Source of the DNA: an uncultured Acidimicrobiales bacterium
GTDB taxonomy: Bacteria; Actinomycetota; Acidimicrobiia; Acidimicrobiales; CALAML01
Direction: 5' to 3'
Assembly (NCBI GenBank): GCA_937925845.1
Contig: CALAML010000314.1
Coordinates: 1 to 34,550, forward strand
DNA: 34,550 nucleotides
The notes under the pieces: model-generated
Seen by the model: only the letters and a program-made list of their open reading frames with translations
Database searches by the model: none
What the model was told of the DNA's origin: nothing
Shown: piece by piece, positions 7,886 to 16,115 of the stretch
How positions within the stretch are numbered: the stretch's first letter is position 1
Layout of the letters: every line of letters begins with the position of its first letter
Made by a program: the position numbers and the translations under genes

Positions 7886-8208
7886 GATTGCACCTCGGTT
7901 CCTCAATGGTGTTTGTGCAGCGCGGCAACCCACTGGCGCCGCACAGAACCGAGAGTAGAAAGAGTCATTCCCCGACTACATAGGCAAAGTCGTGTGAGCC
8001 ATTCGGCCCATTTCGATGCTTTTGACTCACGGACCCGCGGGGAATCAACGATAGCGAGGGTTCACCCGAAGCTGGCCGAGAGCGAGCACCGGAACGAAAG
8101 AAAAATGCGAACCGGCGGTACCCGCTTGGGGTACCACCGGTTCGGCAACACTCACTCGGCCTGTTGGTTTCAGGCGCTCACGGCTCCATCAGGAGCCAAA
8201 CAGCTGGG
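7886..8208. other. Intergenic region between livK and the surface-protein gene
   Basis: This 323-bp gap carries no convincing gene. It holds the terminator of the liv operon (8110-8142, listed separately) and must hold the promoter of the minus-strand surface-protein gene, whose ribosome binding site GAGGTG lies immediately before 7885. A TATGTA-like hexamer on the minus strand near 7980 is a possible -10 element, but no matching -35 was found, so I do not annotate a promoter. Confidence 0.5.
8110..8142 (-). terminator. Rho-independent terminator of the liv operon
   Basis: AACCGGCGGTACCC (8110-8123) pairs with GGGTACCACCGGTT (8129-8142), giving 13 of 14 paired positions with a 5-base loop. 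On the minus strand the hairpin is followed by CGCATTTTTCTTTC, a good U tract. It lies about 65 bases beyond the livK-type stop codon, so it should end the five-gene transporter transcript. Confidence 0.85.
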
Positions 8209-9639
8209 TCAGCCAGTAACCGACCCAGTCTCGCCCTCAACCGAGATCAAGTCTGAGATCGGGTTGAAGGTAAGGGCATCGTCGGTCACCAGGATCTCCT
8301 CGATCCGGGCGCCCTCAACCGCATAGGCGTCGCTGGTGCCGTTGGTCTTGGTCTCGATACCGTCAAGCACGTACGGGCTGGCAAAGTCCAGGTTCCAGGC
8401 GCTGGCCATCAGGGTCACTCGGTTGAGTTCACCCATATCGGCTGCGCCCCGAAGGGTCTCGACCAGGTTGTAGCCGAAGAGCACACCGGTGCTCTGCGAG
8501 CCGGCCTCAGCGGAGAGGCCAGCATCTTCAAGGATCTGCTTGCCCAGGTTGATGTCCTCATCGTCGGCGTAGGTGGGGTCGGTGAAGTTCTTCACGTTCG
8601 ACGCCATCCGGACCGCCGAACCCTCTGCAGCCAGCGCGCCAGCCGCATCCTTGACCGGCTCAAAGAAGCTGGCCAGGTTGGAGCAGGTGTTCGACATGTA
8701 GAAGGTCGGGCGCCAGCTCGAAGCGGCCACGCCACCAACCGACTGCGGGCAGAACGCAGCCGTCGAGCCGAAGATAAACACGTCGGCTTCGGAGTTGATC
8801 ATGTTGGTGATCTCGTTCTGAATGTCGGGGGCCGCAGCTTCGTGAACCTCGTTGGCCACCAGATCGATCAAGCCGTCGTCGGCGCAACCCTGCACGCCGT
8901 CCTGGTAGGCCTTACCGAAGTCGTTGTTCATGAACAGACCGGCAACGGTCACGCCCTCGCCGAAGTCGGCCACGGCGTTTTCACACCAGAGGCGGGCTTC
9001 GGTGTTGTACGCCAGCAGACCACCCAGGGTCCACGGGAAGGTGGCCGGGTCGCCCCAGGCCGGGAGCCCGGTCGAGTTAAACAGCTGGGGAACGCAGGCT
9101 TCCTGGAAGACCGGTCGGACCGCACCGTTGTTGGGCGAGCCGATGATGTAGGCGAAGGCGAAGAGGTCCTCGGTCTCGAGCATCTCCTCAACGTTGGCCG
9201 TGGTTCGACCGGCCTCGTAGGCATCGTCGCGGGCGACCAGGACCAGCTCCTTGCCGTCGACCGGGTCGTTGGCGTTGATGTAGTCGAAGTAGGCGGCCAT
9301 GCCGTCGGCGATCGGGCCGAAGGCGGCCAGCTGACCCGACTGCGGCAACGAGATACCGATACGGATCTCATCGCCATCGACGCCCTGGGTCGCTGACCAG
9401 TCATCGGGGCATTCGTTGAGGTTCAGGACCGTTCCGGTCGCAACTTCGACTTCGCCCTCGGTGGCCAGAGAACTGCCGCCGCCGGCATCGTCATCACCCC
9501 CGTCATCGCCGCCGTCATCACCCCCGTCGTCGCCTTCGGCGGTGGTGCTGTCGCCGTCGCCGCTGCTGTCACCGCAGGCGGCGGCAAAGAGCGTGAGCGA
9601 TGCGAGTATTGCGAGTACTCGAAGCCATTTCATGAACAT
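8209..9639 (-). CDS. livK: Branched-chain amino acid type ABC transporter substrate-binding lipoprotein
   Basis: Predicted 476-residue extracellular lipoprotein that would capture the ligand for the permease/ATPase genes upstream in the same operon. A lipoprotein signal is at residues 1-22 (KWLRVLAILASLTLFAAAC, lipid-modified C22; the box is AAAC, a slightly degenerate form). Next comes a flexible Asp/Gly linker (DDGGDDGGDDGG, about 35-55). The type I periplasmic-binding fold follows, starting with EIRIGISLPQSGQLAAFGPIADGMAAYFDYIN, the typical Leu/Ile/Val-binding (peripla_BP_6) entry. The ATG at 9639 was chosen because GAGGGGA lies 6-8 bases before it; an ATG five codons upstream overlaps that ribosome binding site. 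It is the last gene of the operon, 15 bases after livM. Ligand is not predictable: this family also binds short amides, urea, aromatic acids and other organic acids. Confidence 0.9.
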   Translation of the reverse strand: MFMKWLRVLAILASLTLFAAACGDSSGDGDSTTAEGDDGGDDGGDDGGDDDAGGGSSLATEGEVEVATGTVLNLNECPDDWSATQGVDGDEIRIGISLPQSGQLAAFGPIADGMAAYFDYINANDPVDGKELVLVARDDAYEAGRTTANVEEMLETEDLFAFAYIIGSPNNGAVRPVFQEACVPQLFNSTGLPAWGDPATFPWTLGGLLAYNTEARLWCENAVADFGEGVTVAGLFMNNDFGKAYQDGVQGCADDGLIDLVANEVHEAAAPDIQNEITNMINSEADVFIFGSTAAFCPQSVGGVAASSWRPTFYMSNTCSNLASFFEPVKDAAGALAAEGSAVRMASNVKNFTDPTYADDEDINLGKQILEDAGLSAEAGSQSTGVLFGYNLVETLRGAADMGELNRVTLMASAWNLDFASPYVLDGIETKTNGTSDAYAVEGARIEEILVTDDALTFNPISDLISVEGETGSVTG

Positions 9640-9654
9640 GGTGGTTCCCCTCAT

Positions 9655-10902
9655 TTAAGTTGTCTGGACTTGGTTAGCACGTTCGATTGCATCAAGGTCG
9701 ACATCATCGTCGACCGCGTCGTCAGTGGTGATCGCGGTTGGAGTGTTTGGTAGATCGGGCGGCTGGGGCACAAGCGAGACAAACTTGGCCTTGAGTTTGC
9801 GGCCACCAGCCACGATGCCCCCCGGAAGGAAGAAGGTCAGAAGGATCAACAACGCCCCCAGGAAGAGTGTGCCGGTGGGGCCCTGGAGCCAGCGTTCCGG
9901 CACAAAGCCGACGCTCTGGGTGCTGGATGCCCAGTCGGGAATGAGAGCGATAACAAAGCCGCCGACCACGGCCCCCGGCAGCGAAGCTACGCCACCAACC
10001 ACCAACCCAACGATGAAGTTGATCGCAAGTAGCTGCGAGAAATCGTCGGGGGAAGCAATACCGAGCTCCATCACATAGACGGTGCCCCCGACGCCGCCGA
10101 GAGCGGACCCCACACCGAAGGCCATCGACTTGGTGCGAGCCAGGTCGACACCCGACACCGCAGCGCTGGCCTCGTTGTCGCGGATGGCCTGCATGGCCCG
10201 GCCCGGACGGCTCTTGACCAGGTTGGCCACGAGCCAGAAACACACCGCGGCAACAGCCACGAACAGCATGTATTTCCACACCCGATCGGCTTCACGACTC
10301 GAGAGGTCACCATCGCCGAAGAACTGGCCGAAGTAGGGAATGCCCTGGAGCACTCCGGCGATCCCATCCAGTGGCAGCCAGTCCGGCGCCACCAGCTTGG
10401 ACTCGACCGACTTTCCGTTGGAGCCGTTGGTGATGTCGAAGAGCTGATCGAGGCGCACCAGTGACGGGAAGATTGCTGCGAAGGCCAGGGTGACCAACGC
10501 CAGATACAACCCATGTATTCGAAGCGCCGGGAGACCGAGGATCACCCCGACGATAAAACATGCCGGCACCACCACCGCCAGAGTGCTGAGGTAGCCCCAG
10601 TTCTGGTCCTGCACCAGGTAGGCGGTGATATAGGCGCCCAGGCCAAAGAAGAAACTCTGACCCAGGGCGATCTGGCCGGTGTACCCGATGATCACCTGCA
10701 GTCCCAGGATGGCGATGATGAAGGCGATGGCCTTGTTGATGCGGGTCAGGCTCAGGTTGTACTTGTTGTCGAACAACGTGATCTGGCCCACGTCGTTGAA
10801 GGCGAAAGCCACCAGGACAAGGGCCAACAGCGCCAACCCCCAGACAACGGCCTTGTAGGTTCGGTGCTGGGCAGAGCCGACGAGAATCTTCTTTGCAGCC
10901 AT
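9655..10902 (-). CDS. livM: Branched-chain amino acid type ABC transporter permease, LivM type
   Basis: Integral membrane permease of 415 residues, one half of the translocation channel with the LivH-type protein. Conserved LivM features are visible: AIAFIIAILGLQVIIGYTGQIALGQSFFFGLGAYITAYL (about 54-92), ALRIHGLYLALVTLAFA, the cytoplasmic coupling-loop type motif SRPGRAMQAIRDNEASAAVSGVDLARTKSMAFGVGSALGGVGG (about 229-270), and a C-terminal GGVASLPGAVVGG. The acidic tail after the last helix (TTDDAVDDDVDLDAIERA) is longer than usual for the family. The ATG at 10902 lies 7 bases after the LivH stop, and the ribosome binding site GAGG overlaps that stop codon (TGAGG), which suggests translational coupling. 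Confidence 0.92.
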   Translation of the reverse strand: MAAKKILVGSAQHRTYKAVVWGLALLALVLVAFAFNDVGQITLFDNKYNLSLTRINKAIAFIIAILGLQVIIGYTGQIALGQSFFFGLGAYITAYLVQDQNWGYLSTLAVVVPACFIVGVILGLPALRIHGLYLALVTLAFAAIFPSLVRLDQLFDITNGSNGKSVESKLVAPDWLPLDGIAGVLQGIPYFGQFFGDGDLSSREADRVWKYMLFVAVAAVCFWLVANLVKSRPGRAMQAIRDNEASAAVSGVDLARTKSMAFGVGSALGGVGGTVYVMELGIASPDDFSQLLAINFIVGLVVGGVASLPGAVVGGFVIALIPDWASSTQSVGFVPERWLQGPTGTLFLGALLILLTFFLPGGIVAGGRKLKAKFVSLVPQPPDLPNTPTAITTDDAVDDDVDLDAIERANQVQTT

Positions 10903-10909
10903 CGTTGCC

Positions 10910-11809
10910 TCAGACTCTCGAAACTTGGGCGGTGCCGAAGAAGCCCGCCGGTCGGAACAACAGAACTGCGAGCAGCACCACGGCCGCGGCAGCCAGGCTC
11001 ATTTGGTTTGGCACCCAGGGGATGTACTGCACCACCACACTCTGAACAAAGCCGACAGCCAGGCCACCGGCCAGGGCGCCCCACAGGCTGTCGAGCCCGC
11101 CGAGTGCGGCGGCAGCCGACGCGAAAATCAGCACCCGCAGCATGTAGGAAGGCTCCAGCTGGAGCACCGGGTTGGCGGCAAAGACACAGGCGCCGAGCGT
11201 GCCGACGCCAGCGGCCAAGGCCCAACCGAACTGCAGCGTTGGGCCCACCTTGATGCCAACCAGCTGGCTCGACTCCAGGTTGGACGACACCGCCCGAAAG
11301 GCGAGCCCCACCTTGGTCTTGTTCAGCAGCAGAGTGAGACCGACCAGCGATAGCAGAATCGTGGCCACGGTAAAGACCGTGTACCAGGAGAGTCGGGCGG
11401 TGCCCCAGTCGATGGCGTTACCCGACGGGAACAACTCGGGAAAGCGCAGCGGGTCGAGCCGCCAGATCAAACCGGCGAGGCTGTTGATCCCGAGGAAGAG
11501 CCCGAGGGTGATGATCACCAGAGGAAGGTGATCGGCCGGATCAAAGGGGCGAATCAGCACCCGTTCCACCAGAGCGGCAAGGATCGCCGACAGGATGACC
11601 GCAAGGATCACCGCCCCCCACATCGGAATCCCGAAGTTAAACCAGGCCGTGTAGGCAATGAAGGCCCCGAGCATGGCCATTTCGCCCTGAGCGAAGTTGA
11701 TCAACGTCGTCGCCTTGTAGATGATCACCAGCGCCAGGGCGACCATGGCATAGGTAGATCCGTTGGCCAGCCCATCAAAGATCCGGGCCAGCAGCAGTTG
11801 CACGTCCAC
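10910..11809 (-). CDS. livH: Branched-chain amino acid type ABC transporter permease, LivH type
   Basis: Membrane permease of 299 residues, the usual length for LivH. The start DGLANGSTYAMVALALVIIYKATTLINFAQGEMAMLGAF is the hallmark of the family (about residues 12-50), and the conserved loop KTKVGLAFRAVSSNLESSQLVGIKV (about 183-207) contacts the ATPases. A GTG start at 11809 is used: it comes 3 bases after the stop of the LivF gene, and its ribosome binding site (GGGAG) would lie inside the end of that gene. This supports one polycistronic transcript. It forms the heterodimeric channel with LivM. Confidence 0.92.
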   Translation of the reverse strand: MDVQLLLARIFDGLANGSTYAMVALALVIIYKATTLINFAQGEMAMLGAFIAYTAWFNFGIPMWGAVILAVILSAILAALVERVLIRPFDPADHLPLVIITLGLFLGINSLAGLIWRLDPLRFPELFPSGNAIDWGTARLSWYTVFTVATILLSLVGLTLLLNKTKVGLAFRAVSSNLESSQLVGIKVGPTLQFGWALAAGVGTLGACVFAANPVLQLEPSYMLRVLIFASAAAALGGLDSLWGALAGGLAVGFVQSVVVQYIPWVPNQMSLAAAAVVLLAVLLFRPAGFFGTAQVSRV

Positions 11810-11812
11810 TCT

Positions 11813-12520
11813 CTACACTCCCAAATAGGCTTTGCGGATGCTGTCGTCATTCAACAGCTGGTCAGCGGGCCCCTGAGCTGAGATCTCGCCCGACTCAAGC
11901 ACGTAGCCCCGGTCGGCGATGCCAAGGGCCAACCGGGCGTTTTGCTCCACGATCAGCAGCGTGGTCCCGTCGTCATTCAGGTTGGCGAATCGCTCAAAGA
12001 GATCACTTACGATGATCGGCGCCAGCCCGAGCGACGGTTCGTCGAGCAGCAGCAGGCGAGGGCGAGCCATCAGGGCCCGGGCCACCGCTAACATCTGCTG
12101 CTCGCCGCCGGAGAGCGAACCGGCGGTTTGGGTGCGGCGCTCGTAGAGCACCGGGTAGGTCTCGAACCACTTCTCCTTGTCGGCGGCAACCTCGTTGTCT
12201 TTGCGGGTGTAGGCGCCAACGTCGAGGTTGTCCTCCACCGTCAGTTCCGGGAACGTGCCGCGGCCCTGGGGAACGTGAGCCACGCCGAGGCGCACCACAT
12301 CCGCGGCATCGGAGCCAACCAGTTCCCCGCCCTCCAGGTTCACAGAACCCGAGGTGTCGATCATGCCGCAGATCGCTCGCAGCGTCGTGGTTTTACCCGC
12401 CCCGTTGGCACCGAGGATCACCACGGTTTCGCCGTCGTCGACATGAAAGTCAATGCCGTGGAGGACCTGCACCGGGCCGTAGCCGGCCTTGAGGTCTTTG
12501 ACATCGAGCAGTCGGGTCAT
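11813..12520 (-). CDS. livF: ABC transporter ATP-binding protein, LivF type
   Basis: ATPase subunit of 235 residues, standard for LivF. Walker A GANGAGKTTT (about 37-46), Q-loop region HVPQGRGTFPELTVEDNL, ABC signature LSGGEQQMLAVARALM (about 133-148) and Walker B LLLLDEPSLGLAP (about 154-166) followed by the H-loop-position segment LIVEQN are intact. VEQNARLAL and the end segment LLNDDSIRKAYLGV are typical of LivF. Its ATG overlaps the LivG stop in an ATGA junction. It should dimerise with LivG to drive import through LivH/LivM. Confidence 0.93.
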   Translation of the reverse strand: MTRLLDVKDLKAGYGPVQVLHGIDFHVDDGETVVILGANGAGKTTTLRAICGMIDTSGSVNLEGGELVGSDAADVVRLGVAHVPQGRGTFPELTVEDNLDVGAYTRKDNEVAADKEKWFETYPVLYERRTQTAGSLSGGEQQMLAVARALMARPRLLLLDEPSLGLAPIIVSDLFERFANLNDDGTTLLIVEQNARLALGIADRGYVLESGEISAQGPADQLLNDDSIRKAYLGV

Positions 12521-13371
12521 GCGGGAGCTCCGAGGTAGGCCAGAATTACTTCGGGATCTTCTTGCACCTGTGCCGGAGGACCCTCGGCAATCTTTGAGCC
12601 AAAGTCCAGCACCACCACGTGTTCGGAGATGCTCATCACCATTCCCATGTGGTGCTCCACCAACAGGATGGTGACGTCGTAGCTCTTCCGGATGCGGGTG
12701 ATCACCTCGGAGAGCTCCTCGACCTCGGAGTGGGTGAGCCCGGTTGCCGGCTCATCAAGCATCAACAGCTTGGGATGGCCCATCAGGGCCCGAGCCAACT
12801 CGATGCGCTTCATGGTGCCGTAGGGCAGCCCGCCGCACGGCTGGAAGGCCACCGACTCGAGCCCGAGTTCAGAAAGGATGCCAAAGGCCTCGGCCTTGAG
12901 GTCTTCCTCTTCCTTCTTGAGGCCCACGTCAGCCATGGCGGAGATGAACTTCTGCCTGGATTCTTCCTTGAAGCGCAGGGCGGACAAGCCCTTCTCCCAG
13001 GTTTTCTCCTTGAGACCCAGGCGAGTCATGGCGGTGAAGAAGTTCTGCCCGGTTCTTGTGTGGGCCCCCGTCGTCACGTTGTCGAGCACCGACATCCGGG
13101 GCCACAACGCAAGGTTCTGGAACGTTCGGTACACCCCGAGACCGGAGATCTCGTGGGGCGCCTTCTTGAGGAGATCCTGCCCGGCAAAGGTAAGCGAGCC
13201 CTCCGTCGGGTCATAAATGCGGCTGACCACGTTAAACAATGTGGTTTTGCCGGCACCGTTCGGCCCGATCAAGCCCAGGATTTGGTTCTCCTGGATTTCA
13301 AACGACAGGTTGTCCAGTGCCTTGACCCCGCCGAAACGAACGGTGATGCCATCGGCAACAAGCAGTGCCAC
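12517..13371 (-). CDS. livG: ABC transporter ATP-binding protein, LivG type
   Basis: ATPase subunit of 284 residues, about 25-30 longer than common LivG proteins. Walker A is GPNGAGKTTLFN (about 37-48), followed by the LivG-typical VSRIYDPTEGSLTF. The signature is variant (GGLPYGTMKRIELARALMG instead of the usual LSYG-Q/QRR form), and Walker B is KLLMLDEPATGL with the D-loop and VEHHMGMVM. The extra length is a charged insertion between the Q-loop and the signature (about 105-165, including LGLKEKTWEKGL and GLKKEEEDLKAEA). The GTG at 13371 is preceded by the purine-rich run GGGGGGAG, which is flanked by a hairpin (see 13381-13398). It is the first gene of the operon. Confidence 0.92.
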   Translation of the reverse strand: MALLVADGITVRFGGVKALDNLSFEIQENQILGLIGPNGAGKTTLFNVVSRIYDPTEGSLTFAGQDLLKKAPHEISGLGVYRTFQNLALWPRMSVLDNVTTGAHTRTGQNFFTAMTRLGLKEKTWEKGLSALRFKEESRQKFISAMADVGLKKEEEDLKAEAFGILSELGLESVAFQPCGGLPYGTMKRIELARALMGHPKLLMLDEPATGLTHSEVEELSEVITRIRKSYDVTILLVEHHMGMVMSISEHVVVLDFGSKIAEGPPAQVQEDPEVILAYLGAPA

Positions 13372-13380
13372 CCGGTCTCC

Positions 13381-13398
13381 CCCCTGTAAAAACAGGGG
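13381..13398 (-). promoter_or_regulatory. Short perfect hairpin next to the livG ribosome binding site
   Basis: On the minus strand CCCCTGT-TTTT-ACAGGGG forms a 7-bp perfect stem with a 4-base loop. The 3' arm runs directly into the G-rich Shine-Dalgarno segment GGGGGGAG ahead of the GTG at 13371, so folding would partly hide it. It could modulate translation of the first transporter gene or be a small operator. The function is an inference from position. Confidence 0.5.
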
Positions 13399-13467
13399 CG
13401 TTCACCCCCGTCGAGAGCAGAGAGTACTCCGTTGAGACGGTGGCGACCAAGCCTTTCGGAATTCAAT

Positions 13468-13498
13468 GACCAGAACCCGGGTTAACCGGGCTCTGGTC
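13468..13498 (-). terminator. Stem-loop downstream of the BON/OmpA-like gene
   Basis: GACCAGAACCCGG (13468-13480) pairs with CCGGGCTCTGGTC (13486-13498) with one mismatch and a 5-base loop. It starts 9 bases past the stop codon of the gene ending at 13507. In the minus direction it is followed by ATTGAATTCC, not a strong T run. It is probably a transcription terminator separating this gene from the liv operon downstream. Confidence 0.65.
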
Positions 13499-13506
13499 GC
13501 AGCCTG

Positions 13507-15405
13507 TCAGCCGGTAACGGTGAACTCGATCCGGCGGTTCTTTTCTCGTTCGATGACGTCGCCGTTATCGAAGGTGTTGTCTTCGCCAAAGCCGATGGCG
13601 GTGAGCCGGTCGTCGTCGACTCCACCGTTGTCGGTCAGGTACTCCAGAACGGCGTCGGCGCGGTCTTCGCTCAGCGCCTTGTTGGAGTTCGCCGGGCCCT
13701 GGTTGTCGGTGTAGGCCTCGATATCCACATCGACATCGCTGTTGTTGAGAATCTCGGCCACCTCGTCAAGAGTTGCCTCGGCCTCGCTGGTGAGGGCGGC
13801 CGAACCGCTCTCGAAGGTGATGGGGTCGCTGGTGACCAGGTCGGCCAGTTCCTCCTGGACCTCAGCCGCTTCGCCTTCAAGGCTGTTCTCCGGCTCTTCT
13901 TCGCCATCGTCTCCGTCGTCCTCTTCCTCAGGGGCGGAGTCGTCGGAGTCATCGCCATCATCGGTGCTGGATTCCGGGTCGTCGTCTCCGGCAATCGACA
14001 GCCCTTCCGTGTTGGCGGAATCGATTCCCTCGACCGAGGTGGCGATGTCGGCGGCGTCTTCGATATCGGCCTCCTCGGCGACGGTGCCGGTCAGCGTGGC
14101 CTCGCCGTCGCTGACCTCGGCCTCGACGTCGGCCAGGTCGGTGGCATCGAACTCTTCGTCCAGTTGGGTCGCCAGTTCCGCATCGGTGGGGTCGTTGTCG
14201 GAACCACCGTTGTCGTCCCGGTTAATCCACCACAGCAATCCGCCAGCCAAGATGGCCAGCAGAGCCAGCAGAGCAATCAGCGACCAGAACGATTTGCGGC
14301 TCTTCTTCTGTGGAGGTGTGCTGGCCAGGTAGCGCCCTTCGCTCACCTTGGTGCCCGACGGCTCGGGGTCGCCCGGCCAGTTGGTTGATCGTTCGATCGG
14401 AGTGGTCGGCTCTGACGCCTGGCGCCAGGATTCGCCGGTGGTGCGGACATCGCGGGCATTGATCTCGCCGCCGGTATCGAGACCGGCAACACCGGGTGCA
14501 GCCGCGGCCATGGGTGCCGCGGCGGTGGCCGCGGCATCGGTCGGATCGAGAGCAGTCGAGGTGGTGGCGTCGGCCACCGTTTCCGAACCCATCGTGCCGG
14601 CGACGGTTTCTGAGCCAAACGTTTCGGCGGTGCCGGTGAGAGGGTTGACGTCGGACGGGGTTTCCATCGTCGGCGGGGCCGGCGGAACCGGAGCCGAGGC
14701 GCGGGGGACCGCGGTCACGGGATCGGAGCTCAAATAGCTGGGCTCCGGAGGGGTCGGCGGGGCCGGCGGCGGGCCAGTCGTTGTGTCGAGGGTGCGGGTT
14801 TGGGTCGACGGGTCGACCGGAGGTACCGGAGATCCGGCACCGTCGAGTGGTGTGGCCTTTTGGGCCAGCCTCGATGACGCAGTGGTTTCATCGGCCGTGC
14901 TCGCAAGGCTGCCGGTGATGCTCTTGGGAGCAGCGGGCGTGGCGGAGGCAACATCGTCGACCGCATCGGTCGCCTTGGCGGCTCCGGCTGTACCGATGGT
15001 ATCGGCGCTGCCGACTGCGCCGGTAATGCCTTGTGATCCGGTGGTGTGTGATCCGGTGGTGTTGGCCGCACCGGAGGTGCCGGAAAGGTCTTTGGAGATC
15101 CGCGACGCACGATCGGTGGCACTGGTTGTCGAGGAACCCATATCGGGCATGTCGACGTCGGACCCGCTGCCAGACACCACACCCGATGCTGCGTTTGGCG
15201 AGATCTTGTCGCCCAAACGGCTATCGCCAAGGGCCGTGTCGCCAAGGCCCCCAGCGGTTGCTGATCCACTGGCTTCGCCCGGGATCGACGTTGCGATCTC
15301 TTCGTTCTGAAGCTTGTCGGCTGCCTTTTCGGCAAGTTTGGCTGCACGGTCTCGCAGCTTGTTGGTGAAGCTGCCCATGCCCTTCTCGCCGTCGATGTCG
15401 CTCAT
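13507..15405 (-). CDS. Single-pass membrane protein with BON and OmpA-like C-terminal domains
   Basis: Predicted 632-residue protein. Residues 1 to about 370 are low-complexity Ala/Thr/Ser/Pro/Gly-rich sequence after a short amphipathic start (FTNKLRDRAAKLAEKAADKL), with no signal peptide, so probably cytoplasmic. A single transmembrane helix lies at about 373-393 (SFWSLIALLALLAILAGGLL) after the basic KKSRK. Outside the membrane come a BON-like domain (about 409-470, DVEAEVSDGEATLTGTV), a very acidic linker (about 471-510), and an OmpA-like peptidoglycan-associated domain (about 520-632) with ITFESGSAALTSEA, the motif SNKALSEDRADAVLEYL, GFGEDN and NRRIEF. The TM-BON-OmpA order matches mycobacterial ArfA/OmpATb. 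Start at 15405 is supported by AAGGAGAG. Likely role: linking membrane and cell wall (inference). Confidence 0.88.
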   Translation of the reverse strand: MSDIDGEKGMGSFTNKLRDRAAKLAEKAADKLQNEEIATSIPGEASGSATAGGLGDTALGDSRLGDKISPNAASGVVSGSGSDVDMPDMGSSTTSATDRASRISKDLSGTSGAANTTGSHTTGSQGITGAVGSADTIGTAGAAKATDAVDDVASATPAAPKSITGSLASTADETTASSRLAQKATPLDGAGSPVPPVDPSTQTRTLDTTTGPPPAPPTPPEPSYLSSDPVTAVPRASAPVPPAPPTMETPSDVNPLTGTAETFGSETVAGTMGSETVADATTSTALDPTDAAATAAAPMAAAAPGVAGLDTGGEINARDVRTTGESWRQASEPTTPIERSTNWPGDPEPSGTKVSEGRYLASTPPQKKSRKSFWSLIALLALLAILAGGLLWWINRDDNGGSDNDPTDAELATQLDEEFDATDLADVEAEVSDGEATLTGTVAEEADIEDAADIATSVEGIDSANTEGLSIAGDDDPESSTDDGDDSDDSAPEEEDDGDDGEEEPENSLEGEAAEVQEELADLVTSDPITFESGSAALTSEAEATLDEVAEILNNSDVDVDIEAYTDNQGPANSNKALSEDRADAVLEYLTDNGGVDDDRLTAIGFGEDNTFDNGDVIEREKNRRIEFTVTG

Positions 15406-16115
15406 AGATGTTCTCTCCTTGGGGGCAGGCGGGGGAAGTGTCGAAAGAGTCCGCCAGTCCGACCGTGCCTTGTGCGCTCGTTATCAATTGTGATCGCCGC
15501 AGATTTCCGCTGGTTACAGGGTATGACATGGCTGCTCCCAACGCATCTTGAGAAATTGATCTGGCCTATCGCCGCGGCTTCGAGCACTGGCCAATTCTTG
15601 GTACTCGATCCCTGGTCGTCGGCGGAGATTCGCGGTCGGCCGCGGGACTTTGGTGATGCCGGGCGAGTCGGGCGGGCTAACAGCGTTGCGTAGCTGATCG
15701 GGCGTTGGTCGAAAAGGAAACTTGGCCACTTCTTCGAAGTCGGTCGTGGTGGACACTCGATGTTGATGATTTCTTTGCAGGTTGTTCGCGCGCTTTGTGT
15801 GTTATTCGGAACCCGGGTGAACCGGGAGACCGCTGGTCTTCAGTAGGGAACATGTCGGTGTTACGGCTCCGGTTGTGAGGATTCGCTCGCAAGCGTGGGA
15901 TCAGGCCGACTTCGGCTACTCCACGTGGGCGATGGGTGACGCGGCAGCCGTAGTCGAGGAGCCGGTGGCCGGCGCCGATGGCGCTACTTCCCGGGATCTG
16001 GTAGTCAGACGTAAGTGACCAACCATCGCTTGCCGCTGCGCCGATTTCGGCGTGGCGCATTCGCCCCCACCGCTTTGGCCTCGACACCCGACCGGTCCGG
16101 TCGACCGCACCGCCG
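15406..16115. other. Long gene-free stretch upstream of purSL
   Basis: About 710 bp with no frame that reads like a protein: the open frames here lack conserved motifs, ribosome binding sites and typical codon bias. Part of it (about 15690-15840) is richer in A/T than the neighbours. It must contain the promoters of the OmpA-like gene (minus) and of purSL (plus). TTGCAG at 15775-15780 followed after 19 bases by TGTTAT is a weak plus-strand candidate. No tRNA, riboswitch or strong hairpin could be recognised by eye. An unrecognised leader or small RNA is possible. Confidence 0.4.
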
